The position numbers and the translations under genes were made by a program. Source: Lacticaseibacillus sharpeae JCM 1186 = DSM 20505 (GTDB taxonomy: Bacteria > Bacillota > Bacilli > Lactobacillales > Lactobacillaceae). Taken from it: a DNA stretch of 64,000 nucleotides. The stretch spans positions 34,728 to 98,727 of the forward strand of contig NZ_AYYO01000005.1 in the NCBI RefSeq assembly GCF_001436225.1, in the 5' to 3' direction. The notes under the pieces were generated by a model. That model worked only from the letters and a program-made list of their open reading frames with translations, was not told the origin of the DNA and made no database searches. The stretch's first letter is position 1, and each line of letters opens with the position of its first letter. Of the stretch, positions 34,289 to 44,252 are shown one piece after another.

Positions 34289-35339
34289 CTTGTTTTCCTT
34301 CCTTCGCGATTGGGACCCGTACTTCCACACTGGTACCCTGACCGGGGAAACTAATTACCCTGGCGGTACCACCGATTGCGGCCGCCCGTTCCTTGATGTT
34401 GCCCAAGCCGTAACTGCCGGCGGCCTCACTCTTGGTCGTGTCAAAGCCGACGCCATCGTCAACCACCCGCAAAATCACGGTGTTCGCCGACTCGTCGAGG
34501 TAGACCTCTAATTCCTCCGCCTCCGCGTGCCGGAGCGTGTTACTGAGCAGTTCCTGCACAATCCGGAACAAATTATCCTCAGTCGCGGCGGGCAACGTCA
34601 CGTCCGCCAGTTCCCAAGTGATGCGAATCTTAATCTTCGTTTGCAGTTCCTTCAGCAGGCCAATAATCCCCTCACGCAGGTGTTTACCCGCCAGGTTCGT
34701 GGGCCGCAGGTGCAAGAGCAGTGCCCGCATTTCGGACTGGGCGGAGTTGACAACCCGCTCAATGGTCTTGACCTGCTTGAGCAGTGGATCATCATCATCC
34801 GCCTTTTTAAGTGTACTCCGCATTGCGGACAACATCATCATTGCGGCGAATAATTGTTGCGAAACTGAATCGTGCAGCTCCCGAGCAATCCGGTGACGTT
34901 CCTGAATCAGGATGTCTTCCTTCTGCTCGCCGCCCACCATCACCGGCTGGGCACTGTAACGGGCTATTTCGCCCTGCAGCTGCTCAACGCGGCGGCGCAG
35001 TTGTTCCAGCATGACGGCACTCTCCCGGCCAATGGCGAGCGAATTACGCCGCGTATCGGTCAATGCGGGCACGTTCAGCTGGTTGGTGAGCATGACCGAC
35101 AGGCGACTGGCCATCTGCCGTTCAACGCGGTGCACGGCGATGTAGGTAATCACAACCGCCAGCAGCCCCGTCGTCAGGGCGCCCAGCAGCGCATACAAGC
35201 CAATCATGTTGTTCATCATCGAGTTAATAAAGCTGTCAAAGCCGCGGGCACGTTGGGTCATCCACACCAAAATGGCTTCAAACCCCAACGTGATAATCAT
35301 GACGGCACTAAATATTCCTAGCAGGCTGCGTTTTCTCAT
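34281..35339 (-). CDS. liaS: Intramembrane-sensing histidine kinase (LiaS/VraS-like)
   Basis: 352 residues. Two N-terminal membrane segments with a short extracellular loop (about residues 8-30 and 45-68), a linker, a HisKA_3 domain with phospho-acceptor His in RIARELHDSVSQQL, and an HATPase domain with VVDDGVGFD. Such kinases detect cell-wall antibiotics together with LiaF. It overlaps liaF by four bases (ATGA), so the three genes are coupled. Confidence 0.94.
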   Translation of the reverse strand: MRKRSLLGIFSAVMIITLGFEAILVWMTQRARGFDSFINSMMNNMIGLYALLGALTTGLLAVVITYIAVHRVERQMASRLSVMLTNQLNVPALTDTRRNSLAIGRESAVMLEQLRRRVEQLQGEIARYSAQPVMVGGEQKEDILIQERHRIARELHDSVSQQLFAAMMMLSAMRSTLKKADDDDPLLKQVKTIERVVNSAQSEMRALLLHLRPTNLAGKHLREGIIGLLKELQTKIKIRITWELADVTLPAATEDNLFRIVQELLSNTLRHAEAEELEVYLDESANTVILRVVDDGVGFDTTKSEAAGSYGLGNIKERAAAIGGTARVISFPGQGTSVEVRVPIAKEGKQDD

Positions 35340-36058
35340 ACTGGCACAACCTCCAGGTCCCCGATGAACGCACTGGTCACGATGCGAATGTGTCGCGGTG
35401 CGCTTTCGTAATCATCCGAGAACAACCGCACCGTTTCGTTCCGGAGTGGCTGCGTCTGCCCCGCGAAGGTGACGTTCCCGATTAGCGCGGAATGGTTGAG
35501 TTCAATGCCAATGCCAATCGGGACGAGCAGCCGGGTTTTGCCGACGCCCTTGCGAATCATGATGACGTTATCGCGTTTGGGCAAGATTGTGTTGCCTAAA
35601 TCAACGATGGTGTCCCCAGCCAGGAGGGTCAAGTTGACGTCGTCCCATTCATAGACGGACTGACCCACAACAAAATCGCCGAACCACGGATGGCGCTGCG
35701 CCGTGCGGTTACCTTCATCGTCCGCACTGCGAATACTGATGAACTGCTTCTTGAACCACGGGAAAATGCCCAAGGCCCCGAAGCCTTTACGGCCAGCAGA
35801 GAGAATGGCAATCACGCCCACGAGCAGCATCCACCAGACAGTGGGGTTGATGAACACTGTCACCGCCAGCGCAATGGCCCCGAAAATCATGAGCGGTGTC
35901 CGCAGCCAGTTCTTCCGCCGCAGCGAATTCGCCCAGCACAAAGCGAGCGTTCCGAGAATACAGAACGCGAGTGTGGGCGGGTTGCTGATAATCTGATAGC
36001 CGAGCAGCAGTGCCAGTGCCGCTTCGATGAGTATGAATACCCGAGCCTTAGATGACAT
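35336..36058 (-). CDS. liaF: LiaF-like membrane regulator
   Basis: 240 residues with about four membrane segments in the first 100 residues, then the soluble LiaF C-terminal domain (VYEWDDVNLTLLAGDTIVDL, about residues 135-154), repeating beta strands. LiaF keeps the LiaS kinase quiet without stress. AGGAAGG precedes the ATG. First gene of the liaFSR-like operon; homologues of B. subtilis liaIH are not nearby. Confidence 0.92.
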   Translation of the reverse strand: MSSKARVFILIEAALALLLGYQIISNPPTLAFCILGTLALCWANSLRRKNWLRTPLMIFGAIALAVTVFINPTVWWMLLVGVIAILSAGRKGFGALGIFPWFKKQFISIRSADDEGNRTAQRHPWFGDFVVGQSVYEWDDVNLTLLAGDTIVDLGNTILPKRDNVIMIRKGVGKTRLLVPIGIGIELNHSALIGNVTFAGQTQPLRNETVRLFSDDYESAPRHIRIVTSAFIGDLEVVPV

Positions 36059-36141
36059 TTTGCACCATCCTTCCTCATCACATCATACCTGATTTTCACG
36101 AAAATGCTTAGGGCTTCAGTTGTATTTTTGCATTTTGCCGC

Positions 36142-36173
36142 AAAAAAAGAAGCCGGACACACTGGCCGGCTTC
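36142..36173 (-). terminator. Terminator after greA
   Basis: An 8-bp stem GAAGCCGG (36149-36156) with CCGGCTTC (36166-36173) is followed on the minus strand by T7. Confidence 0.9.
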
Positions 36174-36183
36174 ACATCGCGTA

Positions 36184-36657
36184 TTATTTGACTTCGGTAA
36201 TCTTGACGTCCATCGTCCCGCCTGGGGTCTGGATGGAAACCTGGTCGCCGATGTGCTTACCAATCAAGGCTTCGGCAATTGGGGATTCGTTACTAATTTT
36301 ACCAGCAAAAGGATCAGCTTCGGCGGCACCAACAATCTGGTAAGATTCGGCTTCGTCTTCACCGTCTTCAAGGAAGGTCACGGTGCGGCCAACGGCAACT
36401 TCATCTGGTGCAATCGCGTCACTGTCGATGATTTCGGCGTAGCGCAGCATGTTTTCCACCTGCACGATGCGGCTTTCCAAGTTGGACTGTTCATCCTTCG
36501 CACTTTCGTATTCGGAGTTTTCGGACAGGTCACCGAAGGAACGGGCAATCTTGATGCGGTCAATTACTTCTGGCCGCTTCACGAGCTTCATGTTCTCCAG
36601 TTCCTTTTCGAGCTTTTCCTTACCTTCTGCGGTCATTGGGTATGTCTTTTCTGCCAT
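36184..36657 (-). CDS. greA: Transcription elongation factor GreA
   Basis: 157 residues: an N-terminal antiparallel coiled coil (residues about 10-75) and a C-terminal FKBP-like domain. The coiled-coil tip carries the acidic [20 protein letters not shown] segment (residues 48-67) that stimulates transcript cleavage in backtracked RNA polymerase. It lies downstream of udk and mltG, the standard order. A hairpin without a T-run at 36724-36754 separates it from udk. Confidence 0.97.
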   Translation of the reverse strand: MAEKTYPMTAEGKEKLEKELENMKLVKRPEVIDRIKIARSFGDLSENSEYESAKDEQSNLESRIVQVENMLRYAEIIDSDAIAPDEVAVGRTVTFLEDGEDEAESYQIVGAAEADPFAGKISNESPIAEALIGKHIGDQVSIQTPGGTMDVKITEVK

Positions 36658-36763
36658 GTTAAAAATCCTTTCGTCTGGTCAATCCAGTTTATTATTTAAT
36701 CAATATTGGGTGGTACTATGCAGGAAGAGCAAACCCCAGCGGAGTTTGCTCTTCTACCCGCGG

Positions 36764-37405
36764 TTAAGCTAAACCACGGTCATTCAAAATGGCTTGAATT
36801 TTGGTTGCCAGCAAATCAATGGCCACCTGGTTCTCGCCGCCTTCGGGCACAATGAGGTCGGCGTAACGCTTCGTCGGTTCGATGAATTCGTGGTACATCG
36901 GCTTCACGGTCGCGCGGTACTGCTGAATGATGTTCTCCAGCGACCGGCCCCGCTCAATCATGTCCCGCTGAATTCGGCGAATCACGCGAATGTCGTCATC
37001 AGTATCGACGAAAACCTTGATGTCCATTAAGTTACGCAATTCTTCATCATCCAGAATCAAAATGCCTTCCAGAATGATGACGTCCTTAGGTTCAACGTGG
37101 ACTGTTTCTTCACTACGGTTATGAATGGTGTAATCGTAAACTGGCTTGTCGATGGATTCCCGCCGCAGCAATTTTTTCAAATCGCTGATGAGCAGTTCCG
37201 TGTCGAAAGCCAGCGGGTGATCATAATTAATCAGTTTCCGTTGGGCAAATGGCAAGTCGCTCGCCTTATAGTATGAATCTTGTTCCAGAAGCATGATGGA
37301 ACTGTTTTTGGAGAAGTGTTCAAATATGGCGTGGGCAACCGTTGTCTTCCCGGAAGCAGAACCCCCGGTAATCCCAATTACAATTGGTTTCTGTAATTCA
37401 GTCAA
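36764..37405 (-). CDS. udk: Uridine kinase
   Basis: Phosphorylates uridine and cytidine in pyrimidine salvage. 213 residues with the P-loop GGSASGKTT near residue 14 and the uridine-binding [12 protein letters not shown] segment. The start is TTG at 37405, with AGAAGGA seven bases upstream; no in-frame ATG exists before the P-loop. It lies 12 bases downstream of mltG. Confidence 0.96.
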   Translation of the reverse strand: MTELQKPIVIGITGGSASGKTTVAHAIFEHFSKNSSIMLLEQDSYYKASDLPFAQRKLINYDHPLAFDTELLISDLKKLLRRESIDKPVYDYTIHNRSEETVHVEPKDVIILEGILILDDEELRNLMDIKVFVDTDDDIRVIRRIQRDMIERGRSLENIIQQYRATVKPMYHEFIEPTKRYADLIVPEGGENQVAIDLLATKIQAILNDRGLA

Positions 37406-37417
37406 GATATAGTCCTT

Positions 37418-38563
37418 CTAATTGTTGTCGTCGCCAATGGCAGCCTTGTTTGCATTGTGTTCTGACAAGGTTTGTGCGTACAGAATCTTCCCGGTCTTCA
37501 AGTTGGCCACGAAGTACAGGTAGCCGCGGTCCCGTTCAGCAGGGTTCAACACCGCCTGCACGGACTGCAAGCTCGGCTGGTTGTATGGCCCGGGGCCAAA
37601 ACCAGTGTGCTTGTACAAGTTGTACGGTGACTTAACCTGCAAGTCCTTCAGACTCAGGTGCGTCTTGTGCGTCTTGAGTGCGTACATCACAGTCAGGTCA
37701 GACTGAAGTGCCATTCCCTGGTTGATACGGTTCAAGAAGACCCCAGCAATCATCCGGCGGCTCGTGGCCGTCACCCCTTCACGTTCAACCAGTGAGGCGA
37801 GCGTGAGGACTTCCTGGACGGTAACGTTCTTGTCTTCCATGGTCTTGTAGTACGGACTCAGCGTGGCGTCCGTCTTCTCGACCATTTCGGCAACCAGCTG
37901 TTCGGCACTCATGTTCTTGGACACATCGTAAGTTGCGGGGAACAGGTAACCTTCTAGGCGGTACCGCACACCCTTGGCCTTAACCGCACTAGCAAGCAGC
38001 TTCGGGTACTTCTTCTTCAGTTCCTTGAACAGGCTCTTACTCTTAACGGCCGCCATAAATGACTTCTTCGTCAGGTTCGGATCCTTCTTAGTGTAGCTCT
38101 TCATGGACTTGGCAATCTCGTCGATGCCAATCCCTTCGCGAACAAGCACGTGGGCCACAGGTTTTGCCCCCGCCGCGTCCGTCCGCATGGTATCAATCAC
38201 TTCTGCCAGCGTCATTGAGCGCTTCAGTGTGTAGGCACCCGCCTGAAACCCAGTCAGGTTGTGTGATTTGATGTAGTAATCAAACACCATCGCACTCTTG
38301 ATGACTTTTTTGTCGGCAAGAATTGCGGCGATTTGTTTATTGGTCGAACCACTAGGAATCTCCACAGTTACCTGCGTGGTGGAACTACTGTCGACTGGTC
38401 CCATCGCCGTCTTCACGTAGCGGTAACCCATAAAGATTACGACCACGAGGAGCGTGAGAATAATGCCAACAATCCACCACACAATGCGCTTGGTCACTGC
38501 ACCTTGGAGTTCGCGTACGGACTGCTTATCCTGCCCGTTTGCATCGTTCTTATTGTCTGCCAC
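37418..38563 (-). CDS. mltG: Endolytic murein transglycosylase MltG
   Basis: 381 residues. One membrane segment (about residues 27-50), a LysM-like subdomain (VTVEIPSGSTNKQIAAIL), and the YceG catalytic domain with the glutamate in LTLASLVEREG near residue 262. It cleaves nascent glycan strands and is thought to end their synthesis. The start is GTG at 38563 with GGGGG upstream, a weak site. In an operon with udk and greA. Confidence 0.95.
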   Translation of the reverse strand: MADNKNDANGQDKQSVRELQGAVTKRIVWWIVGIILTLLVVVIFMGYRYVKTAMGPVDSSSTTQVTVEIPSGSTNKQIAAILADKKVIKSAMVFDYYIKSHNLTGFQAGAYTLKRSMTLAEVIDTMRTDAAGAKPVAHVLVREGIGIDEIAKSMKSYTKKDPNLTKKSFMAAVKSKSLFKELKKKYPKLLASAVKAKGVRYRLEGYLFPATYDVSKNMSAEQLVAEMVEKTDATLSPYYKTMEDKNVTVQEVLTLASLVEREGVTATSRRMIAGVFLNRINQGMALQSDLTVMYALKTHKTHLSLKDLQVKSPYNLYKHTGFGPGPYNQPSLQSVQAVLNPAERDRGYLYFVANLKTGKILYAQTLSEHNANKAAIGDDNN

Positions 38564-38721
38564 CGTAAAACCCCCATTGCGTCACATTCTTAAGTATTTT
38601 AACACAGCCCGAATTACTAATCTATACCGCGTGACCGGCTTAACGGCTCCGGAGCCGATTCTTAAGCGCATTTTACGGATGCACCAATAGTTTTATCGCC
38701 GCCGACCCTTCCGTTCATAGC

Positions 38722-38757
38722 AAAAAATCTTGCCCCACGAACGGGGACAAGATTTTT
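38722..38757 (-). terminator. Terminator after pheT
   Basis: A stem of about 15 bp with one internal mismatch (38723-38757 region), followed on the minus strand by T6. Confidence 0.9.
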
Positions 38758-38770
38758 ACCGCACAGAGGC

Positions 38771-41191
38771 TTAACGAATCTGCGCGTTCAGTTTGGTTTG
38801 CAGTGCTTCCTTGACGTCACCAAATGCCGCTTCAACGGTATCTTCAGTCAGGGTTGCTTCCTTGTTCAAGTAGCTCAAGCTGTATGCCAGACTCTTGGTG
38901 TGGGCAGGCAGCTTGTTGCCGGTGTACACGTCAAACAGGGTGACGCTTTGCAGGTATTTGCCCCCAACAGACTTGATGACGTTCACGATTTCGTCATTTG
39001 TGACCTGATCAGAAATCAGGATGGCGATATCACGGGACATCCCTGGGAACTTAGGTGCAGGCACCGCCGTCTTGTCGCCACTCTCAGCCACAAAGAGTGG
39101 TTCGAGGTTCAGTTCGAAGACGTAGGTTTCTGGCAAGTCGTTTGCAGCCTCGTATGCCGGGTGCAAGCGGCCCAGCAGGCCCACACGCTGACCAGCAACG
39201 TAGATGGAGGCACTCTGGCCTGGGTGCATTGCGGAATCTAAGTCAGTTGCCGCGAAGGTCACATCCGCACTCAGGTTGAAGTCGTTGAGCAACTCTTCAA
39301 CAATCCCCTTCACGGTGAAGAAGTCGACCTTCTTGGCGCCGTGCTGCCAGTTACTTGGCACGAGATTGCCAGTGAGCACACCCGCAAGGTATTCGTGCTC
39401 TGCAGGCCGCTTCTTGTCCGCCTGACGAATGAATGTCCGGCCCTGTTCGTAGAGGGCAACGTCCACTTCCCCGCGCTTGACGTTGTACCGGACGGCATCA
39501 AGCAGGCCCATAACCATGTTCTGGCGCAAGTCCTGGTGGTCAACCGTCATCGGCATTGCCAGACCGGTGCGGGCACTTTGCTCGAGGCCAAAGTGTTCGT
39601 TATCGTGGGGACCACGCAGTGCATACGTCATGGCCTGATCGAGACCGGCACCTTCAAGAAGCGTGCGGGAACGCCGAATCCGCTTTTGCACGGGGGTCAA
39701 CGTCCCGATGGTGAGCGTGGATTCTGGCAGCGTGCTTGGCAAGTTGTCGTAGCCATACAGCCGTGCGATTTCTTCAATCAGGTCCGGCACGATGCTGATA
39801 TCCCAGCGCCGGGCAGGTACAGACACGGTGAAGGTGGTGTCGCCATCTTCCTTGGCCGTGGTGGCAAAGCCAAGCCGGTCGAACAACTCACTCACCTCAG
39901 CAGCAGTAAGCACGGTTCCGAGCACGTGGTTGATCCGGCTGAGCTTAATGTCAATCACGGTTGGGGCGCCGCTGACACTAGTGGCAGTGAGCACGCCCTT
40001 AGCCACTTCCGCACCACCAAGTTCGGTGGCCAGCTGTGCGGCGGTGTCCAGTGCCAGCCCAATGCTGGACTGGTCGATACCACGTTCGAAGCGGATGGAA
40101 GCCTGGCTGCGCAGGTTGTACCGCTGCGCAGTCTTGCGGATGTTGCGGTGGTTGAAGAAGGCAGATTCAAAGACAACGGAAGTCGTGTCTTCAGTGATTT
40201 CGGAGTTCAGACCGCCCATCACCCCGGCCAGGGCAATTGCCTTGTCGCTGTCCGCAATCACGATGTCATCGCGGACCAGTTCGTGGTCATTCCCGTCCAG
40301 AGTCGTCAGGTTTTCCCCCGCGTGGGCCCGGCGGACGGTAACCTTGTGGCCAGCAACCTTGTCGTAGTCGAAGGCGTGCATGGGCTGACCGAAGTAAATC
40401 ATGATGTAGTTGGTGATGTCGACAATGTTGTTCAGTGGCCGAATCCCAGCAGCCCACAGCCTCTTCTGCATCCAAAGTGGGCTCTCCTGAATCTTAACGT
40501 TCTGAACCACGCGCAGGTTGTAACTAGGCGCGTCTTCCTTGTCATCAACGGTGACACTCAGCAGGCTGTTGGCGTCGGTATCACCTTCAACAACGTGCTT
40601 GTCGTCGAAGTGCGGCTTGTTGCCGTACGTGGCACCGACTTCCCAGGCCGCCCCACGCATCCCCAGCGTGTCTGCCCGGTTAGGCGTGATGTCGAAGTCC
40701 AAGATGGCGTCGTGCATGCCGAGTGCTGCCAGTGCATCGGTACCAGGCTTCAGTTCATCGGCGAAGACGTAAATTCCGTCGCTGTACTTCTTTGGCGCAA
40801 TGCTGTCGCTAAAGCCGATTTCTTGCAGGGCGCAGAGCATACCGTTGCTGATCTCGCCGCGAATCTTCCCCTTCTTAATCTTGACGTTATCCTTGATGCG
40901 GGCACCAGGCATAGCTACGATTACGGTCTGACCAGCCGCAACGTTCGGCGCGCCACAGACAATCTGGCGGGGTTCATCTTCGCCCACATCAACCATCGTG
41001 ATGCGCAGGTGGTCTGAATCTGGGTGCTTCTTCACACTCAGAACCTTCCCCACCAGAATGTTCTTGAGGCCAGCGTCGGGGTAAACAATGCCGGGCACTT
41101 CAATCCCGGTCCGGGATACCTTGTCGCCCAATTCTTCAGGCGTTGCGGGCACGTCCACTAATTCTTTTAACCAGTTATATGAAATTTCCAT
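38771..41191 (-). CDS. pheT: Phenylalanyl-tRNA synthetase beta subunit
   Basis: 806 residues. In order: an N-terminal tRNA-binding OB fold (about residues 40-150), B1/B5 DNA-binding-like domains, the B3/B4 editing domain, a pseudo-catalytic domain, and the C-terminal anticodon-binding FDX-ACB domain from about residue 715 (KFPGMSRDIAILISDQV). It forms an alpha2-beta2 enzyme with PheS, six bases upstream. Confidence 0.98.
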   Translation of the reverse strand: MEISYNWLKELVDVPATPEELGDKVSRTGIEVPGIVYPDAGLKNILVGKVLSVKKHPDSDHLRITMVDVGEDEPRQIVCGAPNVAAGQTVIVAMPGARIKDNVKIKKGKIRGEISNGMLCALQEIGFSDSIAPKKYSDGIYVFADELKPGTDALAALGMHDAILDFDITPNRADTLGMRGAAWEVGATYGNKPHFDDKHVVEGDTDANSLLSVTVDDKEDAPSYNLRVVQNVKIQESPLWMQKRLWAAGIRPLNNIVDITNYIMIYFGQPMHAFDYDKVAGHKVTVRRAHAGENLTTLDGNDHELVRDDIVIADSDKAIALAGVMGGLNSEITEDTTSVVFESAFFNHRNIRKTAQRYNLRSQASIRFERGIDQSSIGLALDTAAQLATELGGAEVAKGVLTATSVSGAPTVIDIKLSRINHVLGTVLTAAEVSELFDRLGFATTAKEDGDTTFTVSVPARRWDISIVPDLIEEIARLYGYDNLPSTLPESTLTIGTLTPVQKRIRRSRTLLEGAGLDQAMTYALRGPHDNEHFGLEQSARTGLAMPMTVDHQDLRQNMVMGLLDAVRYNVKRGEVDVALYEQGRTFIRQADKKRPAEHEYLAGVLTGNLVPSNWQHGAKKVDFFTVKGIVEELLNDFNLSADVTFAATDLDSAMHPGQSASIYVAGQRVGLLGRLHPAYEAANDLPETYVFELNLEPLFVAESGDKTAVPAPKFPGMSRDIAILISDQVTNDEIVNVIKSVGGKYLQSVTLFDVYTGNKLPAHTKSLAYSLSYLNKEATLTEDTVEAAFGDVKEALQTKLNAQIR

Positions 41192-41197
41192 TGTTAC

Positions 41198-42244
41198 TTA
41201 GCCCTCCGTCTGGAACTGTTCAAGGAAGCGTACGTCGTCGGTGTAGAAGCTGCGGATGTCATCGACCCCGTACTTCAGCATTGCCAGTCGGTCTGGGCCG
41301 ACCCCGAATGCGAACCCACCGTATACTTCAGGGTCAACGCCCGCCGCGATCAGAACGTTCGGGTGCACCATGCCGGCCCCAAGCACTTCAATCCAGCCGC
41401 TCTGCTTGCAGACAGCACAGCCGGTCCCGCCACACTTGAAGCAGGAAATATCAACTTCAACACTAGGTTCCGTGAATGGGAAGTAGGATGGACGCAGGCG
41501 AATCTTCCGGTCGGCACCGAGCACGTGCTGGGCCATGGCCAGCAGCGTCCCCTTGAGGTCGCCCATTGTGATGTGCTTGTCGATGACGAGACCTTCCATC
41601 TGGTGGAACTGGTGGCTGTGGGTCGCGTCATCGTTGTCGCGCCGGTATACGCGGCCGGGGCTAACCATCTTGAGTGGGCCCTTACTGAAGTCGTGGCGTT
41701 CAAGTGTCCGCGCCTGGCTGGCAGAAGTCTGCGTCCGCAGCAACAGCTCCTGGTCGATGTAGAAAGTATCCTGCATGTCGCGGGCCGGGTGGTCAGCCGG
41801 AATGTTCAGCATTTCGAAGTTATAGTGGTCTTCTTCGACTTCGTAGCCGTCGACCACCTGGTAACCCATCCCCATGAAGAAGTCTTCCAAATCATCGATC
41901 GTCTGCTGCAGAATATGTGGCGTACCCTGACGGACAGGCGCACCGGGCAGCGTCACGTCGATGGTCTCCTTGGCCAATTTGTTAGCGATGGCTTCTTGTT
42001 CCAAAGCCTTGCGCTGCACATCAATGGCCGTCTTCAGTTCATCGCGGATGGCGTTGGCAAATGCCCCCACCTTAGGGCGTTCACTAGCCTCGAGGTCCCG
42101 CATCCCGCGCAGAACTTCCGTGATGGGCCCCTTCTTCCCGAGCAAGTTAACCCGAATTTTGTCGAGGTCACCCAGTTCTTTTGCATCTTCAATGCGCTGC
42201 TGATTTTCCTGCTTAAGCGCAAGCAGCCGATCTTGTAAACTCAT
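41198..42244 (-). CDS. pheS: Phenylalanyl-tRNA synthetase alpha subunit
   Basis: 348 residues from the ATG at 42244 with AAGGAA upstream. An N-terminal coiled coil (residues 5-80) precedes the class II catalytic core: motif 2 [19 protein letters not shown] near residue 205 and motif 3 [17 protein letters not shown] near residue 315. It joins phenylalanine to tRNA-Phe. It is first in the pheST operon behind a T-box. Confidence 0.98.
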   Translation of the reverse strand: MSLQDRLLALKQENQQRIEDAKELGDLDKIRVNLLGKKGPITEVLRGMRDLEASERPKVGAFANAIRDELKTAIDVQRKALEQEAIANKLAKETIDVTLPGAPVRQGTPHILQQTIDDLEDFFMGMGYQVVDGYEVEEDHYNFEMLNIPADHPARDMQDTFYIDQELLLRTQTSASQARTLERHDFSKGPLKMVSPGRVYRRDNDDATHSHQFHQMEGLVIDKHITMGDLKGTLLAMAQHVLGADRKIRLRPSYFPFTEPSVEVDISCFKCGGTGCAVCKQSGWIEVLGAGMVHPNVLIAAGVDPEVYGGFAFGVGPDRLAMLKYGVDDIRSFYTDDVRFLEQFQTEG

Positions 42245-42282
42245 TGCAATTCCTTTCCACACCCACATGGGGTATTTTGCCC

Positions 42283-42532
42283 ATAAAAAAATCCCTAATC
42301 GCCAAATTGACGATTAGGGACGAACTTGTTGCCGCGGTACCACCCTAGTTTGCTAAAAGCACACTTCATTAGGCGGATAACGGCCGCAACCGGACTCCGC
42401 CGCATGTGCTAACGGAATCAGCTCAGAAAATGAATACGGGTACTTGCTACCTAGGCGTCTTCCAGTCGACGAACGCCACTTCCTTGAGGCGGTGCATACC
42501 TGCGTTTTCTTCAACGCTGTTAAAACTTATCT
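42283..42532 (-). ncRNA. T-box leader of pheST
   Basis: The minus strand has the T-box core AGGGTGGTACCGCGG (complement of 42332-42346), followed by a terminator stem (42291-42301 with 42310-42320) and T7. A long stem I region fills the upstream part. Placement implies tRNA-Phe; a TTC (complement of 42432-42434) is a candidate specifier, not proven. Confidence 0.92.
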
Positions 42533-42538
42533 GTAACC

Positions 42539-42567
42539 AGCATAGTCGCAAGAGCCTGACTAGTCAA
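42539..42567 (-). promoter_or_regulatory. Promoter of the pheST T-box transcript
   Basis: On the minus strand TTGACT (42562-42567), 17-base spacer, TATGCT (42539-42544). The -35 element lies inside the last codons of the hxlR gene. Confidence 0.8.
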
Positions 42568-42913
42568 CACATTCCTCATCAGAAAGCCAAACATCGCCCC
42601 AAGCGTGTGCGCTGGCCAGAACGTCAGACAGTCCCTCACCCTTTGGTGTCAGGCGGTATTCAATCAGTGCGGAATCGGTGTGGGTCAAGCGTTCAACCAG
42701 GCCTTCACCTTCGAGTTCCTTGAGCCGTTCAACGAGGACGCGGTCGGAACACTTGGTAACTGCACCCGCGATGTCCTTGAAGCGCTGGGGACCGTTAAGC
42801 AGCACGTCCAAGATCAGGCCATTCCACTTCTTACCCAAGATAGTGAAGGTCTTCTGGAAGTGCGGGCAAATCCCACGTTCGTTTTTAGTACAAGGTTTAG
42901 CTACGGTTTGCAT
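42560..42913 (-). CDS. HxlR family transcriptional regulator
   Basis: 117 residues, a winged-helix HxlR domain (LGKKWNGLILDVLLNGPQRF, residues 26-45, and SDRVLVERLKELEGEGLVE). Cys8 and Cys16 near the N-terminus could be redox or electrophile sensors, as in HypR or YodB; that is inference. GAGG precedes the ATG. No oxidoreductase is adjacent, so the target is not evident. There is no terminator between it and the pheS leader. Confidence 0.92.
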   Translation of the reverse strand: MQTVAKPCTKNERGICPHFQKTFTILGKKWNGLILDVLLNGPQRFKDIAGAVTKCSDRVLVERLKELEGEGLVERLTHTDSALIEYRLTPKGEGLSDVLASAHAWGDVWLSDEECVD

Positions 42914-43038
42914 AATAATTTTCCTCTCTCGCTACATACGCTCAACAACGATGTGATTGGGCAGAAGGACGCACGAGAACGGCAATTGCCGCCCCGGCAG
43001 CGTGAAATCTGCTTACGTTTTGATAGTGACTTTACATT

Positions 43039-43066
43039 AGTATACCGCTCTTCACGAACTTTGCAA
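43039..43066 (-). promoter_or_regulatory. Promoter of the hxlR gene
   Basis: On the minus strand TTGCAA (43061-43066), 16-base spacer, TATACT (43039-43044). The leader to the ATG is about 120 bases and contains the palindrome CGGCAATTGCCG. Confidence 0.6.
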
Positions 43067-43068
43067 AC

Positions 43069-43109
43069 AAAAAGGAAGTAGAATCGCAATTAATTGCAAT
43101 TCTGCTTCC
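43069..43109 (-). terminator. Terminator after yidC
   Basis: An extended stem of about 17 bp (43074-43091 with 43092-43109, one mismatch) is followed on the minus strand by T5. Confidence 0.8.
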
Positions 43110-43126
43110 CCATCACGCGGCAAATG

Positions 43127-44164
43127 TTATTCGCGCTTTTGTTTGCCCGCATTGCGTGCGCGCAATGCGGCTTCCGCGTCGCCCACGGTCGTGTGGGTCG
43201 CAGTTGGCGCTCCCGGCGTGCTGGCGTTATCGCCATCATCACTGCCGCCACGCAGGCCCTGCATCGCAGCAAAGCTAGCTGGCATTGGTGCCAGGTCGTT
43301 GATGCGGCCGTCTTCGTCAAACATCGCTGGCGTGACCACTTCAACTGGTGGCTTCTTGGCGTATTCCGCATCCAACCGCTTGCGGATGGATGGAATAATC
43401 CCGAACGTGAGGATTGCCTGCTGCAGCACCATAATCAGCCCGGTCCCGAAGAAGTATAGCGTGAGCCCTGCTGGCGCCGCCACACTAATGAAGAAGGTCA
43501 TCATTGGTGAGAAGACCACCATCGTGCTCATGGTCTTGCGCTGTTCTTCTGGTGCGGTGATCAGGGTCATGAGACTCTGCACCGCATACAGAGCGGACGC
43601 AATCATGGTGAGCCAGAAGTTCGGGTTCCCCAGCTGAATGCCAAAGAACACACTCTTCGAAATCTCTGGTGAGTAGGCCACGGCTTGATACAGACCACTG
43701 AAGATTGGAATCTGAATCAGCAGCGTGAGGCAGCCCATTGATGGCATCATGCTGCTACCGTTTTGCTTGTACACGTCCTGCATCAGACCATTGATCCGCA
43801 TGCTTTCGTTCTGGTCCTTAGTCATCTTCGCCGCTTTTTGCAGCAAAGCAAGCTGTGGCTTCAAGACCTTCGCCTTTTCCTGCTGGATGGTCATGTTGCG
43901 CTGCTGCTTGAGCATGCTTGGCATCAGCACAAGCCGAACAACCAGGGTGATTGCCAAGATGGCCAGCCCGTAGCCATTCCCACCTAACTGGGTCGAAATC
44001 CATTCAAGCAGGTGCTGAATCGGCACACTAATGTACTTATAGAAGGTCCCAAACGGAAAACCGTGGGGAATAATCTTGTACGTGTTCTTGTTGGTGCAAG
44101 CCGTGAGTAACAGTGCCATTAAGCCCAGAGCACCGAACGTCCCTGTGCGTCGTAATTTCTTCAT
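43127..44164 (-). CDS. yidC: YidC/OxaA membrane protein insertase (lipoprotein)
   Basis: 345 residues. A signal sequence ending in the lipobox LLTAC, with Cys23 lipidated, is followed by five membrane segments and a basic, Ala-rich C-terminal tail that can bind ribosomes. Conserved YidC segments include GYGLAILAITLVVRLVLMP and GCLTLLIQIPIFSGLYQAV. It inserts proteins into the membrane. No rnpA-jag neighbours, so this is the second (YidC2/YqjG-like) copy usual in lactobacilli. Confidence 0.95.
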   Translation of the reverse strand: MKKLRRTGTFGALGLMALLLTACTNKNTYKIIPHGFPFGTFYKYISVPIQHLLEWISTQLGGNGYGLAILAITLVVRLVLMPSMLKQQRNMTIQQEKAKVLKPQLALLQKAAKMTKDQNESMRINGLMQDVYKQNGSSMMPSMGCLTLLIQIPIFSGLYQAVAYSPEISKSVFFGIQLGNPNFWLTMIASALYAVQSLMTLITAPEEQRKTMSTMVVFSPMMTFFISVAAPAGLTLYFFGTGLIMVLQQAILTFGIIPSIRKRLDAEYAKKPPVEVVTPAMFDEDGRINDLAPMPASFAAMQGLRGGSDDGDNASTPGAPTATHTTVGDAEAALRARNAGKQKRE

Positions 44165-44252
44165 TGAAAAATATCGTTCCTTTAGTCCCCAAAAATTAGG
44201 CTATTGCCGTGGAGTTTGTTGCTTATAACTATACGATAAGGGCAGGGTTCTA

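Noticed and set aside
39341..41017. 558-codon open frame on the plus strand opposite pheT
   Set aside because: It mirrors pheT codons in a GC-rich gene, lacks a ribosome site and shows no domain; long antisense frames are common at this base composition.
41363..42238. 291-codon open frame opposite pheS
   Set aside because: Complement of a clear synthetase gene, no ribosome site.
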